The notes under the pieces are model-generated. The model did not search any database. It was given only the letters and a program-made list of their open reading frames with translations, and was not told the DNA's origin. The translations under genes were made by a program, and so were the position numbers. Positions 10,877 through 22,692 of a stretch of 64,000 bases of DNA are shown here, one piece after another. The stretch's first letter is position 1. Every line of letters starts with the position of its first letter. Source of the DNA: Entoloma clypeatum (lineage: Eukaryota; Basidiomycota; Agaricomycetes; Agaricales; Entolomataceae); assembly GCA_963565915.1 (NCBI GenBank), contig OY751495.1:3100001-3164000 (forward strand), in the 5' to 3' direction.

Positions 10877-13478
10877 ACTCATTAAAAAATGTCTACCTCT
10901 CGCTCCGCCCTCGACTCCATCGCCATCTTTGACGGCATCGACTACCAGAGTTGGGCCGAAAAAATGAAGTCGTACCTTCTCCATCAAGGAGTCTGGCGCC
11001 TCGTATCCGGCGACATTGAGCGCCCCGACATCAAGGACTTTACGGCCACGGTCTCCACCCCTGCCTCCGCCACTTCGACATCTGCGACATCTGCGACTCA
11101 ACCTCCGGTGGTCACTATCACCGTCGACCAACCCGCCTTCCACAAGGAAAGGAAGACCTGGGTTAGAGACAACGACATGGCTCTGGGTTCCATCCGTCTC
11201 AAAGTCTCCGAAGCAATCAGGAGGCACATCAAGGACGCCGCAACCTCAAAAGAAGCCTGGACGTTATTGAAAGACGCGTATTCAAAGGTCTCCCCCGCCA
11301 CCATATTCGGCGATTTTAAGGCCGCTGCCTCCTTCAAGCTGTCAGGTCGGGACCCTGTGCCAGAGATCGAACGCCTCGGATCACTCTTCGCTTGCCTCAG
11401 CGACTCGAAATTCATCATTCCCGACCTCATGCAAGCTATGATCCTGGCAAGTGCCATTCCTGACGCTTGGTCGTCGCTCTCCACCGCCCTCTTCCAGGTC
11501 TACGATGCCGGTGACTTCACATGGCAGGCCGTCGCCGACAGCATCGTCTCAGAATACCGGCGCAAGTATGCGATAGGGTCTACTCGGGCGTCCAACGAGC
11601 AGGCCCGGAAAATCTCCGGGACTAAGCGAAAGGGGCAAGACCCCAAATGGGAAAAGCAGACAGCGCCGAGTACCTCACGTAACAATGCTGACGAGCAGCC
11701 TAACTCGACCGACCCAAGTACCGCTTCTGAAAAGAAGAAGGGAAAGGGACGCTGGCGCAACCAGAAAAAACGTGCCAACAACGCCGACAACAACTCCGAC
11801 CATGCCGAGGAAATGGTCGAATTCATCGCACCAGCTTTTGAGCACACCCCTCGTCGTCCTGCTCCTTGTCCCCTTCCTCCTCGTCAACGTGCCCCTTGCC
11901 CTCTCCCTCCTCGTCATGCACCTACCTTCACCACTGTAATGGGCTGCGGGAAAACTACGAGTACCGCGCAGCCTGAATCGGAGAAAATGCAGTCACTCCT
12001 GCAACGCATGAACCCGCCTCCTTCTCAGTACACCAGGCTTCCCTCTGGAAAGCCGTCTGTGTGGAAAAAGAACGAGAGGGTGTGAAGACTTGCCCGAGAG
12101 ATCGGTGCTCAACCCTCTGGGTCAAACCTCCGTATCTTAGATACCATCATTCCTGACATTGACGAAAGGCCGGCTAAACAGCGTCGTGTAGCCCCGTCGA
12201 TAGAAGAATCGCTGAAAATGATGGACATTGACCAGGAACGGATGGGGCCGGATGTTTTTGAGGATGAGATAGAACTTGACGGTTCGTCGAAACCCTTTCT
12301 TGAACCTTACCAATTGCGGAAAGCTAACAATACCTCTCAACAGACGTATGATATAATAGCCAGTACCAGTACAGAGTGCGTAGATCACATTAGCAGTGAT
12401 CTACATAAAAAATATATTAAACATTTCGCCTCTTGTACACATTGTAAGGAAAAAGAACGCGCGCAATGGATACTAGATTCCGGCGCCTCTTTACACTTCA
12501 CCTATGAGTTTAAGGACTTCGCATATTATAGACCTCTCATGGTCAAGCGATTCGTCCAAACTGCAGCCAAAGGGAAGAAACTGGAAATTCTTGGAGTTGG
12601 GGCCGTTCCAGTATGGCACACCCTAAATGGGGAAGTTAAAACCCATCTTCTCAGACCGGTGTTCTACATTCCGGACATGGACACACACTTATTGTCCCTA
12701 GGCGTCTTCCTTAACCATGGTTACAAAGGAGACGGGACTTGTGGAGAAATCAACATCTCCAAAGGGCTGAGCAAAATCCAGTTTTCGCCCCACATCCTTG
12801 GTCAAACCATTTACTGGTTAGATACTGAAATACGCTATGACCAGATCCATGCGATCTCAAGTGAAATCACTGTCGAAACATGGCACAAGCGCCTTGGTCA
12901 CCCAAATGATCAAGCACTCCAAAAGATTCCTACCAGTACCAAAGGGGTACCTGAGATACTAGTACGTGAGAAATCACAGGAAAGTTGCACAGGTTGCCTC
13001 AAAGGGAAAATGCCGAATCAGTCATATCCCAATTCGATGACAAGGGCAACAAAAACCTTTGATCTGATCCATTCCGATCTCAAACAGATATCCACGGCAT
13101 CATACCACAAATATAAATATTTCCTTACGTTTTTGGATGACTTTTCATCCCATGTCTGGGTCATCTTGCTTAGGAAGAAGTCAGATGCTGTTACGGCACT
13201 ACAACAATTCCTTGCGATGATTCAGAATCAATTCGCCGCCACCCCTAAGAAATGGCGAGTTGATGGAGGTGGAGAGTTTAATGAATACAAGGATGTACTT
13301 GCCGATCATGGAATTCTGGTTGACGTCACGCTCCCGTATCAGCACCAGCAGAACGGTAGAGCAGAATGGATAAATCGAACCCTGTGGGAGAAATCTCAGG
13401 CCTTGCGCTTCGACGCGTGCTTACCCCCTATGTGGTGGGAATTCTGTTTGGAACATGCAGCTTTTCTCTACAACAGAA

Positions 13479-13866
13479 TGTTATGGACTTACCGGTTTGT
13501 ATGTTACGCACTTTTCCCTTGCATTGTACCTTCGTTATTTCTTTGACTCATCGGGCTGCTTATTCATTTACCTTTACTCTACCATTCTCCTTTAGTATAC
13601 TTCGCTCCCGCGCTGACTTGCACTCCGCAGTAGGGATTACTCAGTCCGCAGTCGTCTGACTCACTTCGCACTGCCTTTCCGCAGTTACTGACTCATCCGC
13701 ACTGCCTTCCGCAGCTACTGACTCACTCGCTACCGCTCGTAGCCAGTACTATATAAACCCCATGTACCATAGCTACATTCCTTAGATTTAGCAATCACTT
13801 TGCTCTTCGCCTTTCCACTTCCTGCATACTCTGCCTGAACCTTGGAACGGTTTGTTAAGCATAACA
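13479..13866 (+). repeat. 5' LTR of Gypsy E (388 bp)
   Basis: TGTTATGG...TAAGCATAACA. It contains repeated CCGCAGT/ACTGACTC motifs (13625-13725) upstream of the TATA box. Confidence 0.95.
13750..13794 (+). promoter_or_regulatory. TATA box and predicted RNA start of Gypsy E
   Basis: TATATAAA at 13750-13757. About 30 bp downstream is AGATTTAGCAA (13784-13794), whose exact reverse complement forms the primer-binding site at 13869-13879. This position fits the 5' end of a self-primed RNA. Confidence 0.65.
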
Positions 13867-13868
13867 AG

Positions 13869-13879
13869 TTGCTAAATCT
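13869..13879 (+). promoter_or_regulatory. Self-primer binding site of Gypsy E
   Basis: TTGCTAAATCT, two bases after the LTR end, is an 11/11 complement of the predicted RNA 5' end at 13784-13794. This is the arrangement of Tf1/sushi chromoviruses, which prime reverse transcription with their own RNA. Confidence 0.75.
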
Positions 13880-13968
13880 CGTTAGGTTCGCCCAGAGCGA
13901 AGAGAGCAACTACCAGACGAGTCAAGACGTCGCGCTTCTTTGAAGACTTCACCAGTAACCCATTCAGC

Positions 13969-15524
13969 ATGCCAGAAGCCCGACAGGAGGAGCTAAGTCC
14001 TCGAGACAGTATCGATTTTACACTCATCCAGCAGTACATTGAATCGGAGATCCGTCGCATCCTACAGCAGGTGCTTGACGAAGAACTAGACAACGACGAG
14101 CATCGCCCCCACGGCGAGATAGCAGAGAGCATCCATCTTGCTCGGCAACACCAGATCGCGCGTTACAACGCCCGACAGAACGAACTCGAAAGCTTTCGCG
14201 TTCAAAAAGGACCTCAGACAGGTCGGATCACAGAGATCAGAGAGTTTATCGGTGTCCAGACAACCGTTATCAGAAGATTGATTAGGACGCTCACATCGAG
14301 ATGTCCCAGAGCCACATCATCACGTCTTACTCGAAGCAGCAGATCTACGCCCACTTCACCATTGAAGAACAACAAACCAAGTACAACCGCTGGGCACGAA
14401 ATGAGAGACTTGACCCCTTCTCGAGACCAACAGATGCGCAGGAACAGAGATTCCTTAGAGATTTACAGAGGAAATACTCTGACCGTTTTGCCACCGATTC
14501 CGCCGACGAGTCCCCTGACGAATTTACTTTTGACTCCGCGCAGTCAGATATCGAACAGACGCCTAGAACAGGGACTCATTTTCAATCCTTACCTGTATCC
14601 CGAACCCCATCTTCATCCCAACAACCCGACTCCTCTTCTCCTCCGCAGACTCTAAACATGGCAGAAGCTCCGGCTGTACAAACAATGGATACATCCAAGA
14701 TCATCAAGGATCCTGGGATGTTCAAGGACAGATATACCTTTGACGAGTGGTGGAAGGCCACCAAACTATACATCAGGTTCCAAAAGAGCCTCACAGACGA
14801 TCAGAAGATTCTTGCGGTGCTATCCCGCATGATGGAAGGGTCCGGCAGACACTGGGCCAGTAACAAGTTAGACGCTCTTGCCGTTGACAACGAGAACATC
14901 ACCTGGCTAGGTTTTTCCAATGATATCGCCACACGATTCTCCATTGCCAACAAGTCGGTCGCTGCCAAAGCAAGACTCAAAGTCCTGAAACAAGAGAAAC
15001 GTACCGTTGATGAATTCTTGGATGAATTCGAAGAACTCTTGAAACTGTCAAACCTTGGCAAAGAAACTGGGAAATACATCCTAGAGAAAAACGTCAACCG
15101 CAGAATGTCTGAACAAGTGGCTAGCGATGGCAAGACGTACACCGATTATGCAAAGGAGATCTGAAACAAGGGACGACAGATGGAAGGACACGCACTGGTC
15201 ATCCGAGGTGGCGGCGACATGCGCAACCGATCGGGTACCACTTATGGTGGTCAGGGCAAGGCCATGGAAATTGACAAAGCAGGAGTAGCCTGTTGCTACA
15301 ACTGTCAGCGCTTCGGTCATCTGGCTAAAGACTGTAGCGCTCCAAAGAAGAAAGATGGTTGCAAGTGTTTCAACTGTGACCAAGAAGGCCATATCGCGCG
15401 CAACTGCCGCAAGCCAAAGAAGAACTCCAGAAGGGTCAGGAAGGTGTCCGAGGAAGATGCCGAGAATGATGAAACCACAATCTTAGAAGCCGATGAGAAG
15501 GATTTTCCTGAAGGGTCCGATTAA
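13969..15524 (+). pseudogene. gag of Gypsy E
   Basis: Begins at ATG 13969 (MPEARQEELS). The frame changes near 14285-14300. The capsid-like part (EWWKATKLYIRFQ, VDEFLDEFEEL) then runs to TGA 15162-15164, fitting a lost CGA, and continues with two CCHC zinc knuckles (CYNCQRFGHLAKDC and CFNCDQEGHIARNC) to the stop at 15524. Gag and pol are separate frames 50 nt apart. Confidence 0.85.
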
Positions 15525-15574
15525 ACGACGCTAAGTCACGACCCTTATCTATTAAACGGACTTGCTTGCCTTGT

Positions 15575-18500
15575 ATGACTGCAGACAATAGAACCTATGT
15601 CATCCCTGCCAAGCGAGCCGCTGCATCGACTAAGATTGTGAAGGGAGATAAACCTCCAAAAAGACGAGAAATCAGGCTGTTAGCTCAGCTCAGGACACGA
15701 CGAGGACCAAAGGTTATCCGACCTGAGGTTGACAGTGGATGTGAACGCACATGCATTCATCCCAGAATAGTACACGAACAGAACCTCCCCACGCGAGGAA
15801 TACCACCCATAGCAATTCTAAATGCGGATGGATCACCAAATCGACAACAAAAAGCGAGCCAACTTGCCGAAGTCAAACTGGATTTGGGAGCACATCAGGA
15901 AACCATGGAAGCAATGGTACTGGACATTGGGAGGACGGACATGCTCTTGGGACATGACTGGTTGGTACACCACAACCCCACAATCAATTGGACAACCGGC
16001 GGGGTAACATTTAACCGGTGCCCAACAACATGTCGAACCAAACACTCGGATTTTAGGATTAACCTTAATGGTCGCAAACACCGGGTTCGCATGGTTGAGG
16101 TGCGCGACAAAGATGCACCCAAAAAGTCGGATCAGAAATGGAAGCCTGGAGACCCTATTTTGGAAGCTGTCACTCCCACACCACCTCCCACAACCAAACG
16201 ACCCTCATATGTTGAACGATTTGCTCATCTCTTTGAAAAAGAGAACTTTGATAAGATCCCAAAGGAGAGGGAATGGGACCATGGTATTGAACTTACACCG
16301 GACGCACCAAAGGAACTAGGGGGAAATACATATCCTATGACGCAAAAGGAACAAGAGGAATTGGACACATTCATTGACAAGGGTCTAGCAACAGGAAAGA
16401 TCCGCCCATCCAAATCCCCTTATGCCTCCCCTTGCTTCTTCATCAACAAGAAGGATGGCTCCAAACGATTGGTACAAGATTACCGCATGGTCAATAAATT
16501 CACGGTCAAAGACAAGTTCCCACTCCCACGAATATCCAATCTCTTGGACATACTGAAAGATGTGGTCTACTTCAATAAAATGGACATCATGTGGGGCTAT
16601 AACAACATCCGGATTAAGGAGGGCGATGAATGGAAAGCCGCCTTCCTCACCAGTTGAGGATTGTTCGAACCATTGGTCATGTTTTTTGGTCTTTGCAACT
16701 CCCCGGGAATGTTCTCTTGAATGATGGCTAGTCTATTCCGGGACCAGATCCGCCGACGTATCTGCGTGATCTACATGGATGACATTGTGGTTATCGGTAA
16801 AACCAAGGAAGAACTCGCGCGAAACACTGAAGAAATCCTACAGATCCTATCGGACAATGATTTGTTCCTAAAGGAGAAGAAGTGTTTATGGGAAGTAACA
16901 AAATGTCCTATATTGGGATATGTGGTTGGTGAGGGACATGTTGAGATGGAAACTGAGAAGGTGGATACAATTCAAAACTGGCGAGCACCCACATCAAAAA
17001 AGGAAGTTCAGAAGTTCCTTGGATTTGCTAACTTCTATCGACGATTTATTGAAGGGTACTCAAACATCGCAAAGCCTCTCACCGCGCTCACAGGCAGAAT
17101 GGCATTTACTTGGGGACCAACAGAGCAGCAAGCTTTTGAAGGTCTCATACGGGCAATTACATCGACACCAGTCTTGGCATTACCAAAACCAGAGGGACAG
17201 TTCAGGGTTGAAACCGATGCATCGGGCTATGCAATTGGAGCAGTACTCTCTCAGAAGCAAGACGACAAATGGCACCCCATCGCGTTCTTGTCGCGGACCA
17301 TGTCCGCGGCCGAACAGAATTACGAGATATACGACAAGGAACTTCTGGCAGTCGTGGAAGCATTAAAAGATTGGAGACACTATCTGCTCGAAGCCAAGGA
17401 ACGTTTTGAAATCTTGACCGATCACAAGAACCTGGAATACTTCCGTCGTCCTCAGGACCTGAATCAACGACAGCGACGCTGGAAAATGAAGTTACAGGAC
17501 TATGACTTCGAATTACGGCATGTGCCCGGCAAGACCAATGCGAAAGCGGACATCCTGTCACGCTTACCCTGGTATGAAGCGGAACTCGAACCACAGGACA
17601 GTGACCAAATGCTCAAGGAGGGACTATTCTTGAAACGATTGGAATCAGAAGATGTGGTACAAATGGAGATGTTCACGGAGGAACAATTCTTTGAAGGGGG
17701 TGAAACATCTGATTCCATCAAAATTGGAAACGTCACAACCATCGAAAATCCGTGGATTGCACACATCAAGGGTTCAAACCGCATGGAGACAGAAGTAGCC
17801 CAGGGTCTAAAGAAGAATCCTCATTGGTATCAACAGGAAAACGGCATCACATATGCAGGCGAACGAGTCTATGTCCCGCCAGATCCGCAATTGCAACAAG
17901 AATTGATGTTTGAATCACACGATGCACCAGTGGCTGGACACCCAGGACAGTACCGGACACATGAACTCCTCACTCGCACCTACTGGTGGCCTACCATACT
18001 GCATGATGTGAAGAAGTACGTGAAGGGTTGCGACACTTGTCAATGCAACAAGATTAACCGACAAAAGCGACATGCTCCGCTACATCCCCATGCAGCACCA
18101 AGTCACCCATGGGAAGACATAGGAATCGACGTTGTGGGACCGATACCAGAATCTGATGGAAAAAACGCAATTCTGGTCATCACGGATAGACATTCAAAGA
18201 TGCTTCACCTCATTCTGACAACCGTGGAACTATCGGCTGAAGGATTAGCCAAGATCTATCGGGATCAGATATGGAAGCTTCATGGGATCCCCAAGAAGAT
18301 CATCAGCGATAGGGGACCGCAGTTCGCCGCGAAGTTCATGGAGATACTCTGCCGCATGTTAGGGATCAAGAGGAACCTGTCCACCGCATACCACCCACAG
18401 ACTGATGGACAGGCCGAGCGATCGCATCAGGAAACAGAAGCATTCTTACGAAACTTTGTCAACCATCTACAGGATGATTGGGCAGAATGGATCGCAATCG

Positions 18501-19174
18501 CAGAGTTCCAGTACAATGACAAAGAACACCAGGCAACGAAGCACACCCCATTCTACCTCAACTACGGTTTACATCCGTGGAAGGGAGAACTCGTGTTAGA
18601 AGATACCAATCCGGCTGCCAACGACTTCTTGAAAAAACTCAAACAGGCACGAGAAGAAGCCAATGCTGCATTGAAACAAGCACAGGATCAGATGAAGAAG
18701 ACAGTTGACACACGGCGAAGTCCGTCTCGGGACTACCGCATCGGAGACAAGGTATGGCTGGAAGGGACTAACATCAGGACCGATCGCCCCTCAAAGAAAC
18801 TTGATGCACTCTGACATGGACCATTCAAAGTTCTAGAGAAGAAAGGAGCTAGCGCGTACCTTCTTGATCTTCCGAAGACTTGGAAGATGATTCACCCTGT
18901 GTTCAACGAGACCCTGTTGTCACCATATGAAACTCCAAAGTACGCCATCCAGAAGAAGGGACCAGCCCCTGATCCGATCATCGTTGAAGGACGAGAAGAG
19001 TACCATGTGTCTACGATCCTGGACTCTCAAAAGTTCCGCGGAAAGATCCAGTACCTCGTTCAGTGGGAAGGATATGGCCCAGAAGAGAACACATGGGAAC
19101 CTCGAGCTAATGTTCAGAACGCTCAAGATTTGATCCGTGATTTCCATCGGCAGAACCCGTCTCGACCACAATAA
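15575..19174 (+). pseudogene. pol of Gypsy E (PR-RT-RNH-INT-chromodomain)
   Basis: One 1200-codon frame from ATG 15575 to TAA 19174 apart from three TGA codons (16655-16657, 16718-16720, 18812-18814), each where a CGA arginine is expected. Order: protease (VDSGCERTC), reverse transcriptase (YMDDIVV near 16773), RNase H (ETDASGYAIG), integrase (HHCC; D,D,E in VITDRHS, ISDRGPQF and QTDGQAERS) and a C-terminal chromodomain (YLVQWEGYGPEENTWE). The chromodomain places it in the chromovirus group and may direct insertion to heterochromatin. Confidence 0.92.
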
Positions 19175-19307
19175 AAGACGAGTTCTCAAAACCCATGACA
19201 GTATCGACCTCATCAGTCAACCACACACCGAGTTCCCCGCTCTAGTCTTCTCCCTGCCCAATATAGCCACCCCATTCTACTTCTATCTCTCCACCATCCT
19301 CACCGCC

Positions 19308-19679
19308 ATGTCAAACACCATCGTCACCTCCACCTCCACCACCGACATCAAACCTGCCATCGCCACCCTCATGAACAAGGCACTCTCCATGAGAGACCAA
19401 ATCCACGCTCTCGAAACTTCCCTTGCCGACCTCCTCCATCGCCAGATGCATATCCGGCTCCACTCGCTGTCCAACCTACCTGTCGCCCCAAGTCCCGAGG
19501 AAAAACAAATTCTCGGAAACTACACCAGCACCCTCGTGATCGAGAATCGACGTATTTGGCTGGCTATCAAAGGCCTCAAACTCGCCGTAGCCATCAACAA
19601 GGAGTTGATATATGATTGGAGCCTCAAGGAAAGTCCAAACTGGTCCGATCCCGGCAACAACGAGGGATGGGGACAATGA
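19308..19679 (+). CDS. Accessory ORF of Gypsy E downstream of pol (123 aa)
   Basis: An intact frame from ATG 19308 (MSNTIVTSTS) to TGA 19677, lying 133 bp after the chromodomain stop and 34 bp before the 3' LTR. The protein is helical in character, with a heptad-like stretch (LMNKALSMRDQIHALETSL) that could form a coiled coil. It has no Cys/His motif and no clear membrane segment. I do not recognise it. Unlike gag and pol it has no stop codon, though it is short. It occupies the position where env-like or antisense ORFs occur in other Gypsy elements, but nothing suggests an envelope. Confidence 0.55.
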   Translation: MSNTIVTSTSTTDIKPAIATLMNKALSMRDQIHALETSLADLLHRQMHIRLHSLSNLPVAPSPEEKQILGNYTSTLVIENRRIWLAIKGLKLAVAINKELIYDWSLKESPNWSDPGNNEGWGQ

Positions 19680-19700
19680 CTCTGTGAGGACACAGAGCTT

Positions 19701-19713
19701 GAGGAGGGGAACA
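19701..19713 (+). promoter_or_regulatory. Polypurine tract of Gypsy E
   Basis: GAGGAGGGGAACA lies directly before the 3' LTR, the expected plus-strand priming site. Confidence 0.75.
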
Positions 19714-20101
19714 TGTTACGGACTTACCGGTTTGTATGTTACGCACTTTTCCCTTGCATTGTACCTTCATTATTTCTTTGACTCATCGGGCCGCTTATTC
19801 ATTTACCTTTACTCTACCATTCTCCTTTAGTATACTTCGCTCCCGCGCTGACTCGCACTCCGCAGTAGGGATTACTCAGTCCGCAGTCGTCTGACTCACT
19901 TTGCACTGCCTTTCCGCAGTTACTGACTCATCCGCACTGCCTTCCGCAGCTACTGACTCACTCGCTACCGCTCGTAGCCAGTACTATATAAACCCCATGT
20001 ACCATAGCTACATTCCTTAGATTTAGCAATCACTTTGCTCTTCGCCTTTCCACTTCCTGCATACTCTGCCCGAACCTTGGAACGGTTTGTTAAGCATAAC
20101 A
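19714..20101 (+). repeat. 3' LTR of Gypsy E (388 bp)
   Basis: Same length as the 5' LTR; the six substitutions between them are all C/T or G/A at CpG positions. Confidence 0.95.
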
Positions 20102-22384
20102 CAGAACCCCCATGCAGCGTCTCGAATGGAATACCCCTTACTTCAGGGTGACTAATGAGATCCCCGATATGTCAAGCATCAGAGTCTTCGGATGTCAGGC
20201 ATATGTATATATCCCAAAGGAAAAACGTAGAAATTCCCTGGAGTCTAGATCTCGATTGATGATTTATCTCGGATCAAAGCCAGGGGTCAAAGGATACCGT
20301 TTCATGGATCCTGAGACTAATACAATTTTCATGGGTGGGAAAGCTATCTTTGATGAAAGCAAGTACCCTAGATGCCACATCGACCCTTTGCCAGAAAACC
20401 ATCCAGAAATGGAAAACCCAGAACCGGCTGATGAGTTTGAGGACCTCATCCCCAGAAACAATGACAATGACAGTCATTACAAAAAACCTCACGACCCTGT
20501 TCCCACTGGACAGGATCACCCTGAATCAGACGATGATTTGCCACGTAGCAAGCCCGATGACGAGCCACGAGTACCCACTCCAGAGCCCGAGCAAGTACCA
20601 GATCGACCGATTAGGGAACGACGAGTTCGGAGAATGCCAGACAGCATCTATGGGGAAGACACCCCTGCTTCTGATCTTGAAAAAATGGATCGAAGACGTA
20701 GATTGGGCGGTCAAACGGCATGGATGAACGATCTCCTAATGGAGGCAATCTCCATCCAAGTAGGCATCATCAAAATGTCACACAAAGACATATACTCTCT
20801 TCCAAACACAGAAGATTGGTATGCGGCAGAACAAAAAGAGCTAGACATGCTCAAAAGCTGCGGGGTGATCACGGAGTTAGTACCCCTACCTACAGAAAGG
20901 AAAGCACTAAGGAACAAATGGGTTTACAACGAAAAATCCGACGGGTGTCTGAAAGCGCGCCTGGTTGCAAAAGGCTTCTCACAGGTAGAAGGGATCGATT
21001 TCGATCAAATCTTCTCACCAGTAGTGAGGTACGAGACCGTCCAATTGATTTTGGCATTGACAGCCCTTGAAGGGTGGTTCATGACACTTTTGGACGTCTC
21101 ATCAGCCTTCCTCTATGGAACGCTCCGTGAAGTCATTTACATGCGACAGCCTGAGGGCTACATAGTAAAAGAAAAAGAAAACTTCGTGTACCGACTATAC
21201 AAAGCCCTATACGGACTCAAGCAGGCTGCATTAGCCTGGTGGAAAGAACTCGATTCCTCCATGAAAAAGCTCGGCTTTGTCCGGCTACACTCCGATGCGG
21301 GAGTTTTTATTCACACAAGTACCAACGGGGAAATTGTGATCGCCGTCATCTATGTCGATGACTCTGCTTTTCTCGGCACAAACCGAGAATACACGCTAGA
21401 GAAAAAGAAGGCCTTCATGACAACATGGGAATGTAGGGACCTAGGCCACCTAGTGTCTAATGGGGAACCGAAAGAATTTCTCTCAATCCAAATAAGGCAA
21501 CATGGGAAGAGGATCTTCATTGATCAAGTACCCTACCTTGAGAAAATTCTCGCGCGAATGGGGATGAGCGAATCAAACGCCACCCACACCCCACTTCCGA
21601 CGGGCTACAAACCCATGAAGTCCGAAGATGAACCCAATGCGGAACTCAGATCCAAGTACCAATCCGTCATCGGATCACTATTGTACTTAATGATCGGGAC
21701 AAGACCCGACATTTGTTTCGCCGTGATCAAAATGTCCCAATTTTCTGCAAACCCTACCAAACGCCATTTAGAAGTGGCTAGGGATATTTGCAGGTATTTG
21801 AAGGCAACAAAAGATTACGCGATCATGTATGATGGTGATTCTGGGAAAGGAATCTACACATTTACAGACTCCGATTGGGTGTCAGACGAAAACACCAGGA
21901 AATCTACCACTGGTTACTTCATATTGCTGGCGTCTGGAGCAATAACATGGGTTTCATCAGCACAAAAAACCATTGCCCTCTCTTCTACGGAAGCAGAATA
22001 CATGGCGCTATCAGATTGCAGTCGTGCAGTAACATGGCTTAGAAGCATGCTTGCCGAACTTGGAATGCAGATCGGATCGGTTCCGATCTATGGAGATAAC
22101 AATGGCTCCGTCTTTATTGCATCCAATCCTGTAACTGAGAAGCGATCCAAGCACATTGACGTGCGATTTCACTTCATCAGAGAAAAAGTATCCGAAGGAA
22201 TTATTACGGTTAAATTCATCAAAGGAGTGAATAACCCTGCAGACCTTTTAACTAAGAATCTGGGGAAAATCCTCTTTAGCAAGTTTATCCCGTACTTTGG
22301 ACTACTCAAAAACTAGACGACTAAGAGTACCTATATGGGAAAAAGTAAAAATGTATTTAGAAGTATGTACTAAATATGGGGGGG

Positions 22385-22692
22385 TGTTGAAACTTTTCCA
22401 TCACGTAGATTAGATTAGATTAGATTACATCACGTGACCATAGACATCTTTGATTACATACTTCTTTGGTTGGTACAAACAGTAGTACAGTATATAAGAC
22501 CAGGAAACTGTCAATACCAACAAGTTGTCTCTTGACTCTTAACCAGCTCCATCGCTCTTACCAGCCTCAACCGCTCTCACCAGCCTCACCCTTCTCAACC
22601 AAGTAAGTGACTAGAACGGTAGAGTAGAGTACTTCCACTGTAGCTGTGTTGCTCAGTACATCTGTGGCTAGCGCCCAGGTGGAACTTCAACA
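22385..22692 (+). repeat. 3' LTR of Copia C (308 bp)
   Basis: Identical to 10220-10527 except for one CpG-to-CpA change just before the TATA box. Confidence 0.95.

Larger units (their letters stand above)
13479..20101 (+). mobile_element. Gypsy element E (Ty3/chromovirus), TSD CAGAA
   Basis: LTRs 13479-13866 and 19714-20101 (388 bp each), TGTTA...TAACA, with TSD CAGAA at 13474-13478 and 20102-20106. Gag, pol with chromodomain, and an extra ORF lie between. The primer-binding site matches its own predicted RNA 5' end. Six differences separate the LTRs, all CpG transitions. Four TGA stops and at least one gag frameshift make it inactive. It lies inside the integrase region of Copia C. Confidence 0.95.
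10889..22316 (+). pseudogene. gag-pol of Copia C, one nonsense codon and split by Gypsy E
   Basis: Starts at ATG 10889 (MSTSRSALDS) and ends at TAG 22314-22316. Gag covers 10889 to about 12080; TGA 12083-12085 replaces a CGA kept in copy D. Protease (LDSGASLHF) and integrase (HHCC, then VDGGGEF) follow. Gypsy E enters at 13479 within the integrase (after FLYNR) and the frame resumes at 20107 with TPMQRLEW. Reverse transcriptase (YVDDSAF) and RNase H (FTDSDWV, STEAEYMA, RSKHIDV) close it. Gag contains no recognisable CCHC zinc knuckle; the only nearby CxxC (CTHCKEK) sits just before the protease. Confidence 0.9.
10220..22692 (+). mobile_element. Copia element C (family Copia-1), TSD GTCAC, host of Gypsy E
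   Basis: LTRs 10220-10527 and 22385-22692 (308 bp each) differ by a single CpG transition. TSD GTCAC lies at 10215-10219 and 22693-22697, inside LINE ORF1. The polypurine tract is the G run just before 22385. The polyprotein is open apart from one TGA and the Gypsy E insertion, making it the best-preserved plus-strand Copia-1 copy here. Confidence 0.95.
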
